From: Formicarius rufipectus
Taxonomy: Eukaryota > Chordata > Aves > Passeriformes > Formicariidae
Assembly (NCBI GenBank): GCA_013399695.1
Contig: VXAU01001352.1
Location: 516,195 to 580,194, forward strand
Reading direction: 5' to 3'
DNA length: 64,000 nucleotides
The position numbers were made by a program, and so were the translations under genes. A model generated the notes under the pieces. The model worked only from the letters and a program-made list of their open reading frames with translations. It did no database searches and had not been told where the DNA came from. Positions 52,283 through 63,655 of this stretch are shown in pieces (position 1 is the first letter of the stretch; every line of letters begins with the position of its first letter).

Positions 52283-55029
52283 CCTAATCCTTCTTTCAGT
52301 GCATTCCCAATGGAATTGTCCTAGGGATGCATGAGAATTATTAATGCAACAGGTGGGCTCTAGTCCCAAGGTTTGTTCCTTACCTGACTCAGTGAACTGT
52401 TCCCCATTTGCAGTGTTGGAGGTAGGGAGCTGCAGAAGGGTGAGGGGTGGTCTTGCCTCAGGCAATTAAGGATTGAGAGCTGAAGCTTTCTGGCTCCTCT
52501 GTAATTCCAGTGCAATGGCAGGCAAATCACTTAAAAGGGATTTTTCACAAGTGCTCTCTCAATATCCAGTTTGAGACCCTGGACTTTAATTTACAGAAGA
52601 ACCTGGTACTCACGGTTGCAATTTTAAGTGTGCTTTCACTATGGAACTGTATCAAGAACCATTTAAAGACACAGTCTAAAACATCATTTCCTACTTGACC
52701 TAGACTAGGTACCCAAAAAAGCTTTTTCCCTTAATATCTGTCCACTTCTCTGTGAATGAGAAGGGGAAGACCCTCATCTTGTAGAAACACAAGAAAATAA
52801 ATTAAGATTTTTTAAAAGAACAGAAGAGCTCAAGAGGAGATGTCTTTAGTGAAGAGCTTTAATAGAGGTCTGGGGCCACACACTGAACAAGTAAAAAGGC
52901 AATGCATCAATCAGTTCATCTGTAATGAAGGACAATTCATCCTGTGCACTGGAGACAGGGCACATGAAAAAGAGCTGATGTTCCAGGGCTCAAATGCCAT
53001 GCTACGTGGTGTTGTGGGCTGCTGTAACTCCAGCATTTTGTAGCTTCTCAGAGTTTATTTGTACAACTCTAAGGATGTTCTTTTCCCTTCATTTTTTGCT
53101 TGGATAAATATCAAAGCTGTTACATAAGGAAGAATAGCAACATGAATCTGTCATATGGAGAGATAATGATTGTGTTCGTAGTTGGAAATAGATCTTCTGT
53201 TGAATGGATGGAAAAGTTTCACAGAAGATGGTTCTGTTATCATCTTGTTGGTCCTGCTCTAAAAAGAATAAGACACATACTGTGCTTATGGATTTGGCTG
53301 AGAGTAGAGGAGAATGAGGCACAGGAATATCATCTTGGGCATGAGTGGCAGATACATGAATGAACACAGAATTTTTACTGGATCCTCTCAGGCTTGACTC
53401 CAGTCACTACTTGTCCAATTCCAGTCCCATTGCTTCCTCACACTGTTGTCTACAGAAACTACTCTCCCTTTTCCTCCTTGCTCCTCTGGCCCCTGCAGCT
53501 CTTTGACCACAGTCCATCACTGCCCAACTTCTCTTCCCATTTTGGTTCCTCTCAGTTGCTCTCCCCAGACTGTATCTCTGCCTTTTTACCAGTCTTTTCA
53601 TTAGATATTTTCTGTCCTACTCTCTCTTGTTTTACCACCAGTGCCATCTCTTTTTCCCTCCTTTCTTCTACCACGGTGATCACTGCTCTCTGCACAGTAC
53701 GACTACTCTCTGCCTCTGCTCCAGACTCAAATCTCTCTTTCTTAGGAGTCTTCAGGTTTGGGTTTTTTCCTTCTATCATTTCTTTTCCTATAGACTAACA
53801 GTTAATTTTTGCCCCCTCTGCATCCAAATGCTGCTGACAGGACCCCCATGCTCCCTGGAAGCCTTCAGAGGATGGAAAAGCAGCGAGTCAGTCTCTCTCT
53901 CAGTATGTCTATCCTGTCACAAAACAGGTCAGAGCCACAACCACAAGAGACTTTTCACACAGTCAGACTGAGGAAGGTGCTGCACTTGAGCTTTAACTCA
54001 CTGGGATTCAGATCCTAAAAGCATTCCAAAGGAAGATGTTATTGATCTCCTGAAAAACAAAATCATAGTAGATAATGATACACAAATAAAAACTTCTGGG
54101 GTTGTTTGGAATTAATGCTGCCAGCTTCATCCAGTCTTTAGCTACTGAAGGCCAACAGAATGAGTAGCACGAGGGGCAGATCAGCTCACTTCTGCCACTT
54201 GGGCAGCACTCCCACACAGGCAGAAGTAAACCAGACGTCTCAAGGATCCCCAGTGTCTGTCCAGCAGACTCTTGAGAGCATGGAGCCAACCACAAACTGG
54301 AGCCAGCACTGCATCCCTAAGCCTGCTGGACCTGCCACCGTGATGGTGTTACAGGGCACAGGAGAGAGACCTCCTGGCTTTTAGGAATGTGGAAAGAGCC
54401 TACAAGAAGGAAGGAAATACAACTGGTTCAGTAAGAAAAGATCAAACCACCTATGTAGTGAAACATGACAAGTCAGAGAGGATCTTTCATGGCTTTCGGT
54501 GGTTGCTGATAAACCAGTGATACTTTTTGGATAAATGGTATTAAATGATCTTTGTGAATTTGAAAACCTTTTAATGTGACTGAACATCTATTTATACACA
54601 TTTTTCTATTTGCACGTGGGGAAATAAATAGACAGACAGTCACCCTTGTTTTGCTTCTTTGTAGAGCCTGCTCAGCTTCTGGGTGCAGATCCCTGAAGGG
54701 CAGGAGCCCCCCTTTGCCAAGCCTGTGGCCCATGGCTGGGCAAAGCTTCCTTAGCATCCCACCTGCCACACCAGCTGCAGAGCTTTGTGTACCAGGCCTG
54801 CTACTGAAATCTCATGTCTAAAAGTCCATTCCAAGTCTTTTAGTGAGATGGGGCAGGCCATGTGTCAGTGGTTCTGAGAGAAATTCATAGGCATGAGGGC
54901 AGCAAGAAGCAACCTGTGGCCTCCTGCACCTATCTTTGATTGCTTTATCCCCCCTGGGGCAGGAATATTGTTTCCTGTTCCTCATTCCTTCCAAAGTTGC
55001 AGTCGAGACCTCCAGGAGAGGTCCAAGAG

Positions 55030-55200
55030 TTGAGTACCTTGGCAGAGATTTTCCATAATCCAGAAATTGTTGCTAAATATGGCAAATTTCATGCAAAGCC
55101 TGACACATTCAGCCAGGCTGTTCGGTTAATCAAAGTGCACAGAGCAACAGGACTTCAGCAAATAATTATTTGGGGCAAGTTCTGCACAGTGACTGTAAAG
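55030..55200. promoter_or_regulatory. Candidate conserved non-coding element with octamer-like site
   Basis: It contains ATGCAAAG at 55091-55098, one base from the POU octamer ATGCAAAT. It also holds TCGGTTAATCAAAG (homeodomain/TCF-like) and the perfect palindrome AATAATTATT at 55161-55170. A plus-strand open frame covers the stretch without any recognisable domain. The setting inside a POU gene makes POU-factor binding an attractive but untested idea. Confidence 0.33.
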
Positions 55201-58049
55201 AGAGGAACTCTTTTACAAGAGGCTGCCTCACATCAGAGAAATCACTGAAGTACAATGAGAAAGTGATAAGAACTGGTCCTTAATAACTTGAGTGTTACAT
55301 GTCCCTTGTTTTTTTTTCCTTTTACTTTTTATTCTAGTAGTATTTTCTTTATGAATTTACTTTTTTTTCTGTAGCATATTTCTTAATTTTAAAAAGGCAA
55401 ATTTCCTTACGATTTGTTTTTAATTTCCCTTTCTTTTTTTATTTCTTGTCCCTTTTTTTTGACCTGGATTGAGGTCTTCTTTATAGCTTTTCCCTTTTAT
55501 CCCATCATCTCCTCTTCATCCCTAACCAACAACAAGTGCTAGTTATTCAAAGTTATTCAGTGGTTATTTCCAAATAAAGGATGCTTAAAATGAAGTTCTA
55601 CTTAAGACTGCAATGTTCATCTCTACTCTGCTTGTTCCTCCTTCATATTGTCTCATCCTGTGTCTGTTTTCTTTTGGCTTCTTTGTTTTCTCTTCATTCA
55701 ATTCTACATCATTATTCCTCCCTTTTTTCATTTCATTTTCCTCTTCTGAAGTGCATCCCTCTGCTCATTTCTTTAACTTCTCCACCATATGTTTTCTTTG
55801 TGGAAATCACTGGTTTCCCCTTGTGCTGAGACTTCCATCTCCATGAAGTTCCCTTCTTCCTTCCAAATTCATTTTACTGTCATCTGTTATTATAAAATTA
55901 AAATGCCTCCTGTAAACAAATTATTCTTCTTTTTTTCCCCTGAGCTCCAGTCTATTTTCCATTATCAATGTTTTGTCCTGCCTTTCTTATCCAATTTGCT
56001 TTCCATTGGACCTCCTCTGCCAGCTATTTCTCCTTCTGTCTAACTGGGGAAATCATCCCCCCTGTAATCCCTCCTGTGGCAGAACTCTGTGCAGCAGAAA
56101 TTTGCTTTCTCCTTCAGGGTGCACTGATTTCTCTGTAGCAGCTCTTTCCCCAAACTATTAAAATCACAGCGTATTTTCACTCACCAACAAACTCATGGGA
56201 TTTTCAGTAGAATTCAAAAGTGGGAGAAATATTCCCTTCAGGAGAAAAAAAAAAAAAAACAAAAAAAACAAGGGAGATTTCAATGGAGGAGAGCCTGTGG
56301 ATTTTATTTCTTCCACTCTGCTCATCTACCTTCACCATCCTCCAGGACAACTGGCAGAATTTTAGCTGTCCTCCTTTTTGCTATGGGATCTGTACACATA
56401 TCTCCTGAAAAAGTCCCAGACAACTCTCTTACCTTTCTCCAGCACTCAGTAGTTTCATAGACAAAGCAGCCATTGTTTTCTAATGCAATAATGTAAAGTT
56501 GGGGTCTTGAAATGCTGTTACTGTAGATCCTGGCCACTCAATGGGATTGGTTTCCTCTATTTTCCTGTTGGCACTGGACTGGCTTCCCTGGAATATCCAC
56601 TTAATTCAAGAAGCATCTGTTTATTTATCAGCTTCAATAAGCACCTCTTCCTAAAATGTGAAGTGCACTACATGCTCAGCTGTTCTGAGAGCTCAGGTTG
56701 TGCTAAAACAAAGCCCATTATCTATTTGAATCTATTCACGTACGTGCATGAGTCCACAGAGTCCAAGGCTATGTAGGGATGGTATTTTATAGGCAATAGA
56801 GTAAAACAGACCAATGCTGTTACATGATGATGTCAACAGAGTGGTCTTCATTTGTGTTATATCAAAGACAAGATCTAGGGATTTCAAAGGGCTTTGAATC
56901 ACACCCAAAGTCGAAGTGGTTCTGATTTCATACAAATGCTGTTTTCCCTGGAGTTCAGGGATAAAAGACATTAGTGTTCCAGTCCACCTCTGTTAGCACT
57001 TCCCTGCTTCCAAAGATGCTGTGTAAGAATGAAGTCCTTTTCTCGGTAGATACTCCACCATGTACCAAATTCTAGTTCCATATTTGTGAAGTGCAACACA
57101 GGTTTTTTTATCATCTCAAGGAGATTTCAGCCTAAGACTTCACCCATCCAGGAAAGGTTGCAACAGTGCCATCCCAGAAGGATCAAGCAGAACTTGACAG
57201 TATTTCTCTATAATCATATGTGAGCAAATAACCCCATAGTTTTCTTACTCCCTTTTTATTCCTAGTGGAAGCTGGGGAGGATTGCAGGTGCCAGATGCCA
57301 TGGTGTTTGCTACTTTGTTATCTGGGAACACCTCAATTGTCCTTTGTCACATCCCAAACAGCCTTAGTCAGGGGCCTTAAAGTGAAAGAAGGAAAGAGGT
57401 GAGGAAGGTCAGCATCTTGGTGTACTTTACTCAAGGGAGTTTTTGAGGCCAGTGTCATTTATGATGTTTTGTACCTTTATCAGTAGCTCTTCAGAGTCCC
57501 AAAGGGCAGATAAATGTGCAACTCCATTCTGTGTCTCAGAAATTCAGTGGTATGCCAGACAGATTTTGTGGGGGGTAAGTAGGAACGTTTCACACCCCTG
57601 AAGGCAGTATTCCATGATTCTGTAATTGCTTTATAAACCTGAGAGGCCACTGACATAGCACTGACTACTTACAAGGAAATGATATGCACCCAGCTTTATA
57701 CTGAGTGCATGGGTGTACAGGTGAGCTCAAGTAGAGCACTGAGAATGAAAGAGATGATTCTGAGTGTGGAGCATTGGCAAAACTAGGCTCAGCCTATATG
57801 CATGTTTACCTGCATGCACACTTCTTGTGATCCCTACTTGCATACAGAGGATTGCAAAAATGCTATTGCTGTGTGTGCTTCTTACACTCAAGCGACAAAT
57901 AGATACAGGCTAAAACTGTATATCAGAAAACTCTTTTCCCTGTATATTACTGGGCAAAAGGACTTTTTTTTTTTTATAGGATGTTTCCATCATAAGGAAG
58001 TTTTCCACCAGGCTTATAAACCCCTGAAAATAAAAGCTTTGTTCCTGTA

Positions 58050-58480
58050 ATGCTGATAAGCCCTCCGCGATGTCCGTACTAGCAGGAACCTCTCTCATGT
58101 AGGGTTCAGAATAGTAATCTAGTCCAGCACTGTCCTTGGACAACTGCTTGTATTTACAGAAATTGAGGGGTTATTGTGCTGCAAACTTTTCACCTGGAAG
58201 TCTGAGGAAGGAGGGGAAGAACAATAGAGATGTCTCACTGGGAGAATGGCTTCACTACATGCCGGATTGCACAGCACTTTGAAATCTTCCACCGCTCCCG
58301 TCCCATGCTGTCTCTGACTTGGCAAACACTTTCATTTAGTCAGGGATCAGTAGCTTGGGAGGGGGGAGAAAGTTCCATTCTCCAGCTGTTGTGTCATTTC
58401 CCTTGATAAGTCCTAAATTGACCGAGTTATCCAGCTCCAAAGGAGCTTTCCTGTGGTAGACATGCTTTATTATGTGCCCT
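58050..58480. promoter_or_regulatory. Candidate conserved non-coding element
   Basis: This non-repetitive stretch lies about 0.9 kb upstream of exon D and has more CpGs than its surroundings (CCTCCGCGATGTCCGTAC, CATGCCGGATTG, CCACCGCTCCCGTCCC). It includes words such as AAATTGACCGAG and TTGATAAGTCC. No coding or repeat explanation was found. Confidence 0.25.
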
Positions 58481-59314
58481 TTCAGGGGCAAAGGCTTCTG
58501 CGTCAGTAAACTGCTAGAGAGAGGCAGGACAGATTTATTCTCACAGCATCATAAGCATTATCTTCAGAGGAGCTAATGTGAAAGCAAAAAACTGTGCAGC
58601 ATTACCATCCAAAACCAATGCTGCTGCTCTTTGATTATCAACCTGATGGGAGGCAGGATGAAAAGCTTGGAAGGCTGCTCCTCAGAAGGGCATGTTTTAA
58701 ATGATGATTTTTAAATCAAGGAGGTTTTAAAGGTTTTGTCTTGTTCACTTGCTGGGTTGTTTTGGACCTTTAGTTGGCAGTTCGTGTTGGGTATTGTAGA
58801 AAAGGGAAGGGATGGCTGTGAATCTCCTTATTTGGCATTAATTTTAGGTAAAGCAGAAAGTCTTGATTTCAAGGTAGCAATCCAAGGGGTTCATACCTAT
58901 ATTTAGTGCTCCTCACAGACTGGAAATGAATATATTAACACCTGTGATAAGAAGGGAAAAGAGGGAACATGACTCCTCAACACAGGGAGGATTTTGCAAG
59001 ACTTAAATGGCATTGAAGAGCCCAGGCACCCCCTCTCTCTGAGCTGAGCTGGCCACTTTCAGGAGCTCAGCAACAGCACATGTCTATGAAAATCTTCCAC
59101 CAACACCTGCAAATACTACAGCCTAGTTAGCATTTTAGCAATCTGAACGTGCTTCATAACACACCTGACAAGGCAAGTCTGTTTCTGTTTGGGAGAAGAA
59201 GAGAAAGGGATAAGTACTTAAAAATTGAACACCTTGACAATGAAAGCTGGTGTAAGCCTGTCCCGCTGGCAAGTGATGCACAGAACTGACATGATCAAAA
59301 AAATATCTCCACAG

Positions 59315-59483
59315 ATCCTCAAACAGCCACTGGAGAAGTGGATGGGGTGAACCTGGAAGAAATCCGAGAATTTGCCAAAGCTTTTAAAATCCGGCGCCTG
59401 TCCCTTGGCCTGACACAGACCCAGGTTGGCCAAGCCCTGAGCGCCACCGAAGGCCCTGCCTATAGCCAGTCTGCCATCTGCAG
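59315..59483 (+). CDS. POU6F2: POU6F2 exon D (first half of POU-specific domain)
   Basis: This 169-base exon enters in phase 1, completing an Asn codon, and leaves in phase 2. The acceptor is TCTCCACAG and the donor CAG|GTAACA. It encodes PQTATGEVDGVNLEEIREFA, then KAFKIRRLSLGLTQTQVGQA and LSATEGPAYSQSAIC plus AG of an Arg codon. The POU-specific domain starts at about 59350. The family signature RRLSLGLTQTQVG lies at 59392-59430 and covers the turn between helices 1 and 2. The SQSAIC that opens recognition helix 3 is at the exon's end, with the Gln that contacts DNA in POU-specific domains present. The split inside helix 3 is where the alternative insert enters. Confidence 0.97.
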
Positions 59484-62400
59484 GTAACAAGTTACATCAT
59501 GAACTCCCCTCTCCTCCCTTTGTTCTTAAGAATTATGCAGCTTATTGCGAGGAGCATGCTTGTGTTTGAGTCTCCTGTCTTTGCAGAATATTATTTGATC
59601 TGAGATTTAAATTAGCCAATAATGTTGTTCAGCGACAGATAAAATGTCCTTCTTGTGTAACCCTGGTCTTTTATTTTTTAACTCCTTCTTTTTTAAACAA
59701 GTGAGAAACAATGTTCCTGACACGGAGACTTAATTCCGTAGATGAGCTGGAGACCCTGCTGATGCTGGATAAGCACCAGCTGACCCTCTTCATACTGTGC
59801 CATTTTCTACAGATAGGGTTACTGAACAAATATTTCATGGCTGCATCCCTGCTAAGTTAAAACCTGTATTACTGTGGTTAGCACTTCACATAGAGGATGT
59901 TAATGATGATTTACCTAGGCAACACAGAAGGGAAAAAAACAGCCTTCCTGCTATCTTGCAAACCAGCTGCTATTCATCTTTTATCACCCAAGTGTTTACT
60001 AAAAAAAAACCCAGACAAACCCATGTATGCAAAGCAGCAGCAGAAACCTGTCCTAATCATAAGAAATCATAATACAGTCTTGATAGAGTTAAAGTCGAAG
60101 CAAACGCCTTATATGCATGTATGTGTGTTAAAGTAATCCCATGTTTATGCATGAGGTAGCAAACACACTTAGGTAACAGCTTTTTCCTCTTGGGCAATGC
60201 CTTATAGTCCTTCTCCATCCGTGAAAGCCAAGAAACCAACTCTAAGCTCATTTAAGTGGATTTTGTTCTTGGTGATCCATGAAATGCTCTGTCTTTTTAT
60301 CTGCTCTTTATACTTTTAATGTATTCCCCATAGAACGGAAGTGTACTTTTCCTGCAGTTAAAGACTAAGGTTATAAATAACATCAGTATGGGGTAGTGAG
60401 CTTGCAGCTCACATTTTGCTCAATGATTTTCCATAAAACCCATTGATTGTTGTTAAATACAAAAAGCTCCATAGGATCCTCTCACTTCTATGGTCTCCCC
60501 TACTGTTTTTTCTTATAAGATACCTCCCTGTAGAAAATAACCTTTATTCAGTCTATACAAGGATACTACTGCTGGGAAATTTGTTTCAAGACTTGTATAT
60601 TGTTATACCAAACATGTACTGCAGTATCAACACTAACAAGCAGTGCCAGTGATATGAATACTATTGCTCCCTATTGCTAAGGATTGATTTATTTATTTTT
60701 TCTTCCTTGTGGCCAGTTGATAAAGAATGCCTAAAATGGGTGGAGTTTTTATCAATTTACAATTTTTTTGTAGCTTGGAGTTGCTGTTTAATATACTGTC
60801 CTTTAAAGGACACGCTGCAGTTTCCTTTGCTTTTGTCCAGTTTTCTGTCTTCTCATTTCCTTCGTCCTTTCTCACACCTTGAGAAAACACTGGGGATGGT
60901 GAGACACTTTACAAAGGGCTCCTTAGAGGGGCAAATTTCTCAGAGCACGAGGAATGGGTGCACAAGCTGGCCCCAAATACTTGCAAGACTACTGTTTTTT
61001 CTATTTCCTTTGCCTGCCCCAGTTGGATACCACTTCAGGGTGTAATTATATGCTATGACTGTGCATGTTTTGTTAACCACCTAGACAAGTTGCTTCAGTG
61101 GCAGCATGTGCTCCTCAGAAAGAGTAGACTTAACTTTTCTTTGAATAGTATCAAAGGAGGTTCAGTATGAACTCCAGGTTAATGGCAGGGGCAGTAAGGC
61201 AAGCAAGTTGAATGACGAACTCAAAGACACAAGTAGAGTCTCTTGGTGGCCTGTGCAGGTCATGTGAGCAATAGACCACCTTGGATATGTTCTGCATGCA
61301 AATCATGGTATTTTCTTTAACTTGAGACAACACGTTCGAAAACACACTCTTCAGCCTGAAACTTGACTGGGCACCAAGGAATAACACCTTGCAGTCAATA
61401 CCACATTAGGATGTCAGGTGACAGTTACAAATTCTCTGGAGCTTTATTATTTGAAATTATTCCTTTTCTTATTCTTTGGTTGTGAGAAGTGCTTTGTCCC
61501 TTGCTGAAATATTTTCTGCTGCCTCCACATGCCAAGTAATGACACCAAAAATGGCCAGTTCCACTCACAGAGTTCCTGTGCACAAAGGCACGGGCTGGGA
61601 TGGTCTCAGAGCTCATTGTGATTAGAGGTGGTGGTGGTGGTGGTGCTTCAGCACCGGCTGGGCTGGACAGAAGAGAATGTCATGCAATAATTGCTGCCCT
61701 TCTGCAACATGAAATACTGCAGCGTGCTGAGTGGACAAAGCAAAAGGGGGAAATACAAATGGGGGACACCAGAGGACTTGGGTTAAGGCTTTTTGTAATG
61801 TGTGGCAAAAGAGGATGAATTCAGTAAATGAAAGAAACAACTACTTATAAGAGCTGAAATGTGCACTCAGCTTTTCTGCTTGTTATTGACAGGATTAAAG
61901 CTTTGTGTGGCTGGTTTTCCAGATGTTTTATAATACTTGTAAAATCTGGTTTGGCAAAAGACTTTTGATGGCAAAATGATATATAGAAGACCTCATTTGC
62001 AGGAAATGATATCATTCTGGTACAGTTTGCAGAAATCCCACAATAAACTCAGCTTGGTGCCACAGCATATTAGTAGACTATTATGCTGGGTTTCATCTGG
62101 AAAACATGAGTCTGTCTTTGCACATTGTGGGGCAGTCAAGATAATTGCAAAGTGTCCAGCTGTTTCAGCTGAACACCACCATGGCTATGGGAATCTTTTT
62201 CCAACCCAGAAAAGGGATATAGCATTAACTTACAAACAGTGAAAATTGCTGAAGAAATGGAAAGGAAACCTGATATTCAGAGGCCAGTAACTTCCACTGG
62301 TTTGTATTATTAAAGCTGTGGTGTTTGGGCAACATGGGATGGGAGGGAAAACAAAAGGATTGATCACAAAGACGAGATAGATGATAAAAAGCAATTGCCT

Positions 62401-62689
62401 TTGATATCATTTCCTGTAATTAGACTTAGTCTCAAGGGTTTTGAAAATCATTGGAAAAATGAAAATGTGACTCTTAACCTGCATTATTTAGTGTATTTAG
62501 AATTTTGTTGTAGTGCTCATTTTGTGTTAGTTTAAATATCTAGTTATATATATACTTATACATATACCTATCTGACAGTTTTCATAATCCATTGTAAATT
62601 ACCTCTGCCAGTCAATTAGTCAGGCAGGCAGGAAGTCCCACCCTGGCAGAGCATCAGTGTAAGACTCTTCTTTCTCAATTTTCCCTCAG
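59484..62689 (+). other. POU6F2: POU6F2 last intron (3.2 kb)
   Basis: This intron separates the two halves of the POU-specific domain. The donor GTAACA lacks the usual G at position +5, so it is weaker than the other donors here. The 3' side has alternative acceptors at 62688-62689 and 62796-62797. The body is AT-rich with no recognisable transposon. A short (GGT)n run lies at 61627-61644. No other gene was seen. Confidence 0.88.
62688..62689 (+). promoter_or_regulatory. POU6F2: Distal splice acceptor (insert-including form)
   Basis: The tract TTCTTTCTCAATTTTCCCTC followed by AG is a good pyrimidine tract and acceptor. Use of it adds 62690-62797 (108 bases, 36 codons, no stop) and reads CR|HTILRSHFFLPQ... 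before rejoining RFEKLD. This matches the 36-residue insert that I recall from mammalian POU6F2. Confidence 0.85.
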
Positions 62690-63194
62690 ACACACCATCC
62701 TGAGAAGCCACTTTTTCCTACCACAGGAAGCCCAAGAGAACACTATAGCTAGCAGTCTGACAGCCAAACTGAACCCTGGCCTTTTGTATCCTGCCAGGTT
62801 TGAAAAGCTGGACATCACCCCTAAAAGTGCCCAGAAGATCAAGCCGGTGCTTGAGCGGTGGATGGCTGAGGCTGAGGCCCGCCATCGAGCAGGGATGCAG
62901 AACCTTACCGAGTTTATCGGGAGCGAGCCCTCCAAAAAGCGCAAGAGGCGCACCTCATTCACGCCACAAGCCCTTGAAATCTTGAATGCCCACTTTGAGA
63001 AGAACACGCACCCCTCTGGGCAAGAAATGACAGAGATTGCAGAGAAACTGAACTATGACCGGGAAGTAGTTAGAGTTTGGTTCTGCAATAAGAGGCAAGC
63101 ACTGAAGAACACAATTAAGCGCTTGAAACAGCACGAGCCTGCGACGGCAGTTCCCATGGAGCCTTTAACAGACTCTCTGGAAGAAAACTCCTAA
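62690..63194 (+). CDS. POU6F2: POU6F2 terminal coding exon E (POU-specific end plus homeodomain)
   Basis: From the upstream acceptor this exon encodes 167 residues after the split Arg codon and ends at TAA (63192-63194). Residues 1-36 are the optional insert HTILRSHFFLPQEAQENTIA and so on to LYPAR. Next come FEKLDITPKSAQKIKPVLER and WMAEAEARH, the end of helix 3 and helix 4 of the POU-specific domain. A linker, a basic KKRKRR stretch (a likely nuclear localisation signal) and the homeodomain (about 62940-63110) follow. The homeodomain's recognition helix contains VWFCNKRQ (63075-63098), with the W, F, N and R of all homeodomains and the Cys at position 50 typical of POU proteins. The tail ends MEPLTDSLEENS. 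With exon D this completes the bipartite DNA-binding domain. The protein is a nuclear sequence-specific transcription factor known from retina and brain. Confidence 0.97.
62725..62726 (+). promoter_or_regulatory. POU6F2: Possible cryptic splice acceptor (frame-shifting)
   Basis: CTTTTTCCTACCACAG ends here and resembles a strong acceptor. Splicing exon D to 62727 would give RKPKRTL followed at once by TAG, because 37 bases are lost relative to the distal site. It would remove the rest of the DNA-binding domain. Use of this site is not shown. Confidence 0.3.
62796..62797 (+). promoter_or_regulatory. POU6F2: Proximal splice acceptor (canonical POU domain form)
   Basis: CTTTTGTATCCTGCCAG precedes 62798. 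Joining exon D here gives SQSAICRFEKLDIT, the uninterrupted POU-specific helix 3 and the family's second signature. The Arg codon is completed with G instead of A (AGG versus AGA), so both forms keep Arg. Confidence 0.88.
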
Positions 63195-63449
63195 AAACTA
63201 AACAGAGCAAAACTAAACAAAACCACACAGAAAATCAAACTGCACCAACATAAACGCAGCCATTTGAACTCTGTGAAAATACCTATTCATCACCCTTGTA
63301 AGTAAAAGACTGAGAAAACTACGAGAAGGACAGAACAGTTTATAAATGTCCGTGGGTTTTCCTATTTAAAAAAAATTAAAAAAACAAAACAAACAAATTA
63401 AACAAAAAAAATACACAACACTTGGTGTGTGTGGCGTAGAATTAGTTCC

Positions 63450-63485
<36 letters not shown>

Positions 63486-63612
63486 GCCAGTTTTTTTTAA
63501 ATGGACTTAAAGTAAACCAAATAACTGCTTACTTTTTTCTGTATATTATGAAAATATGAACACGTTTTAAGGAAAAACAAAACAAACAAAAAAANAAAAA
63601 AAAATGAAACAG

Positions 63613-63655
<43 letters not shown>

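Larger units (their letters stand above)
50898..59314 (+). other. POU6F2: POU6F2 intron between exons C and D (8.4 kb)
   Basis: The GTAAGT donor is at 50898 and the TCTCCACAG acceptor ends at 59314. The intron holds a 52256-52282 T-rich tract, long pyrimidine-rich stretches at about 53390-53800 and 55300-56060, an A-rich tract at 56243-56271, and candidate regulatory stretches near 55030-55200 and 58050-58480. No clear transposon and no extra exon were recognised. Confidence 0.85.

Noticed and set aside
54980..55248. Plus-strand frame as a possible extra POU6F2 exon
   Set aside because: The encoded sequence does not match POU6F2 between the serine tract and the POU domain, where exons C and D already join in frame.
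57595..57635. TTCCATGATTCTGTAAT as a CR1 3' terminus
   Set aside because: Only the tail-like word is present, with no adjoining CR1 body.
61627..61644. (GGT)n run as a coding Gly or His repeat
   Set aside because: A short intronic microsatellite with no splice context.
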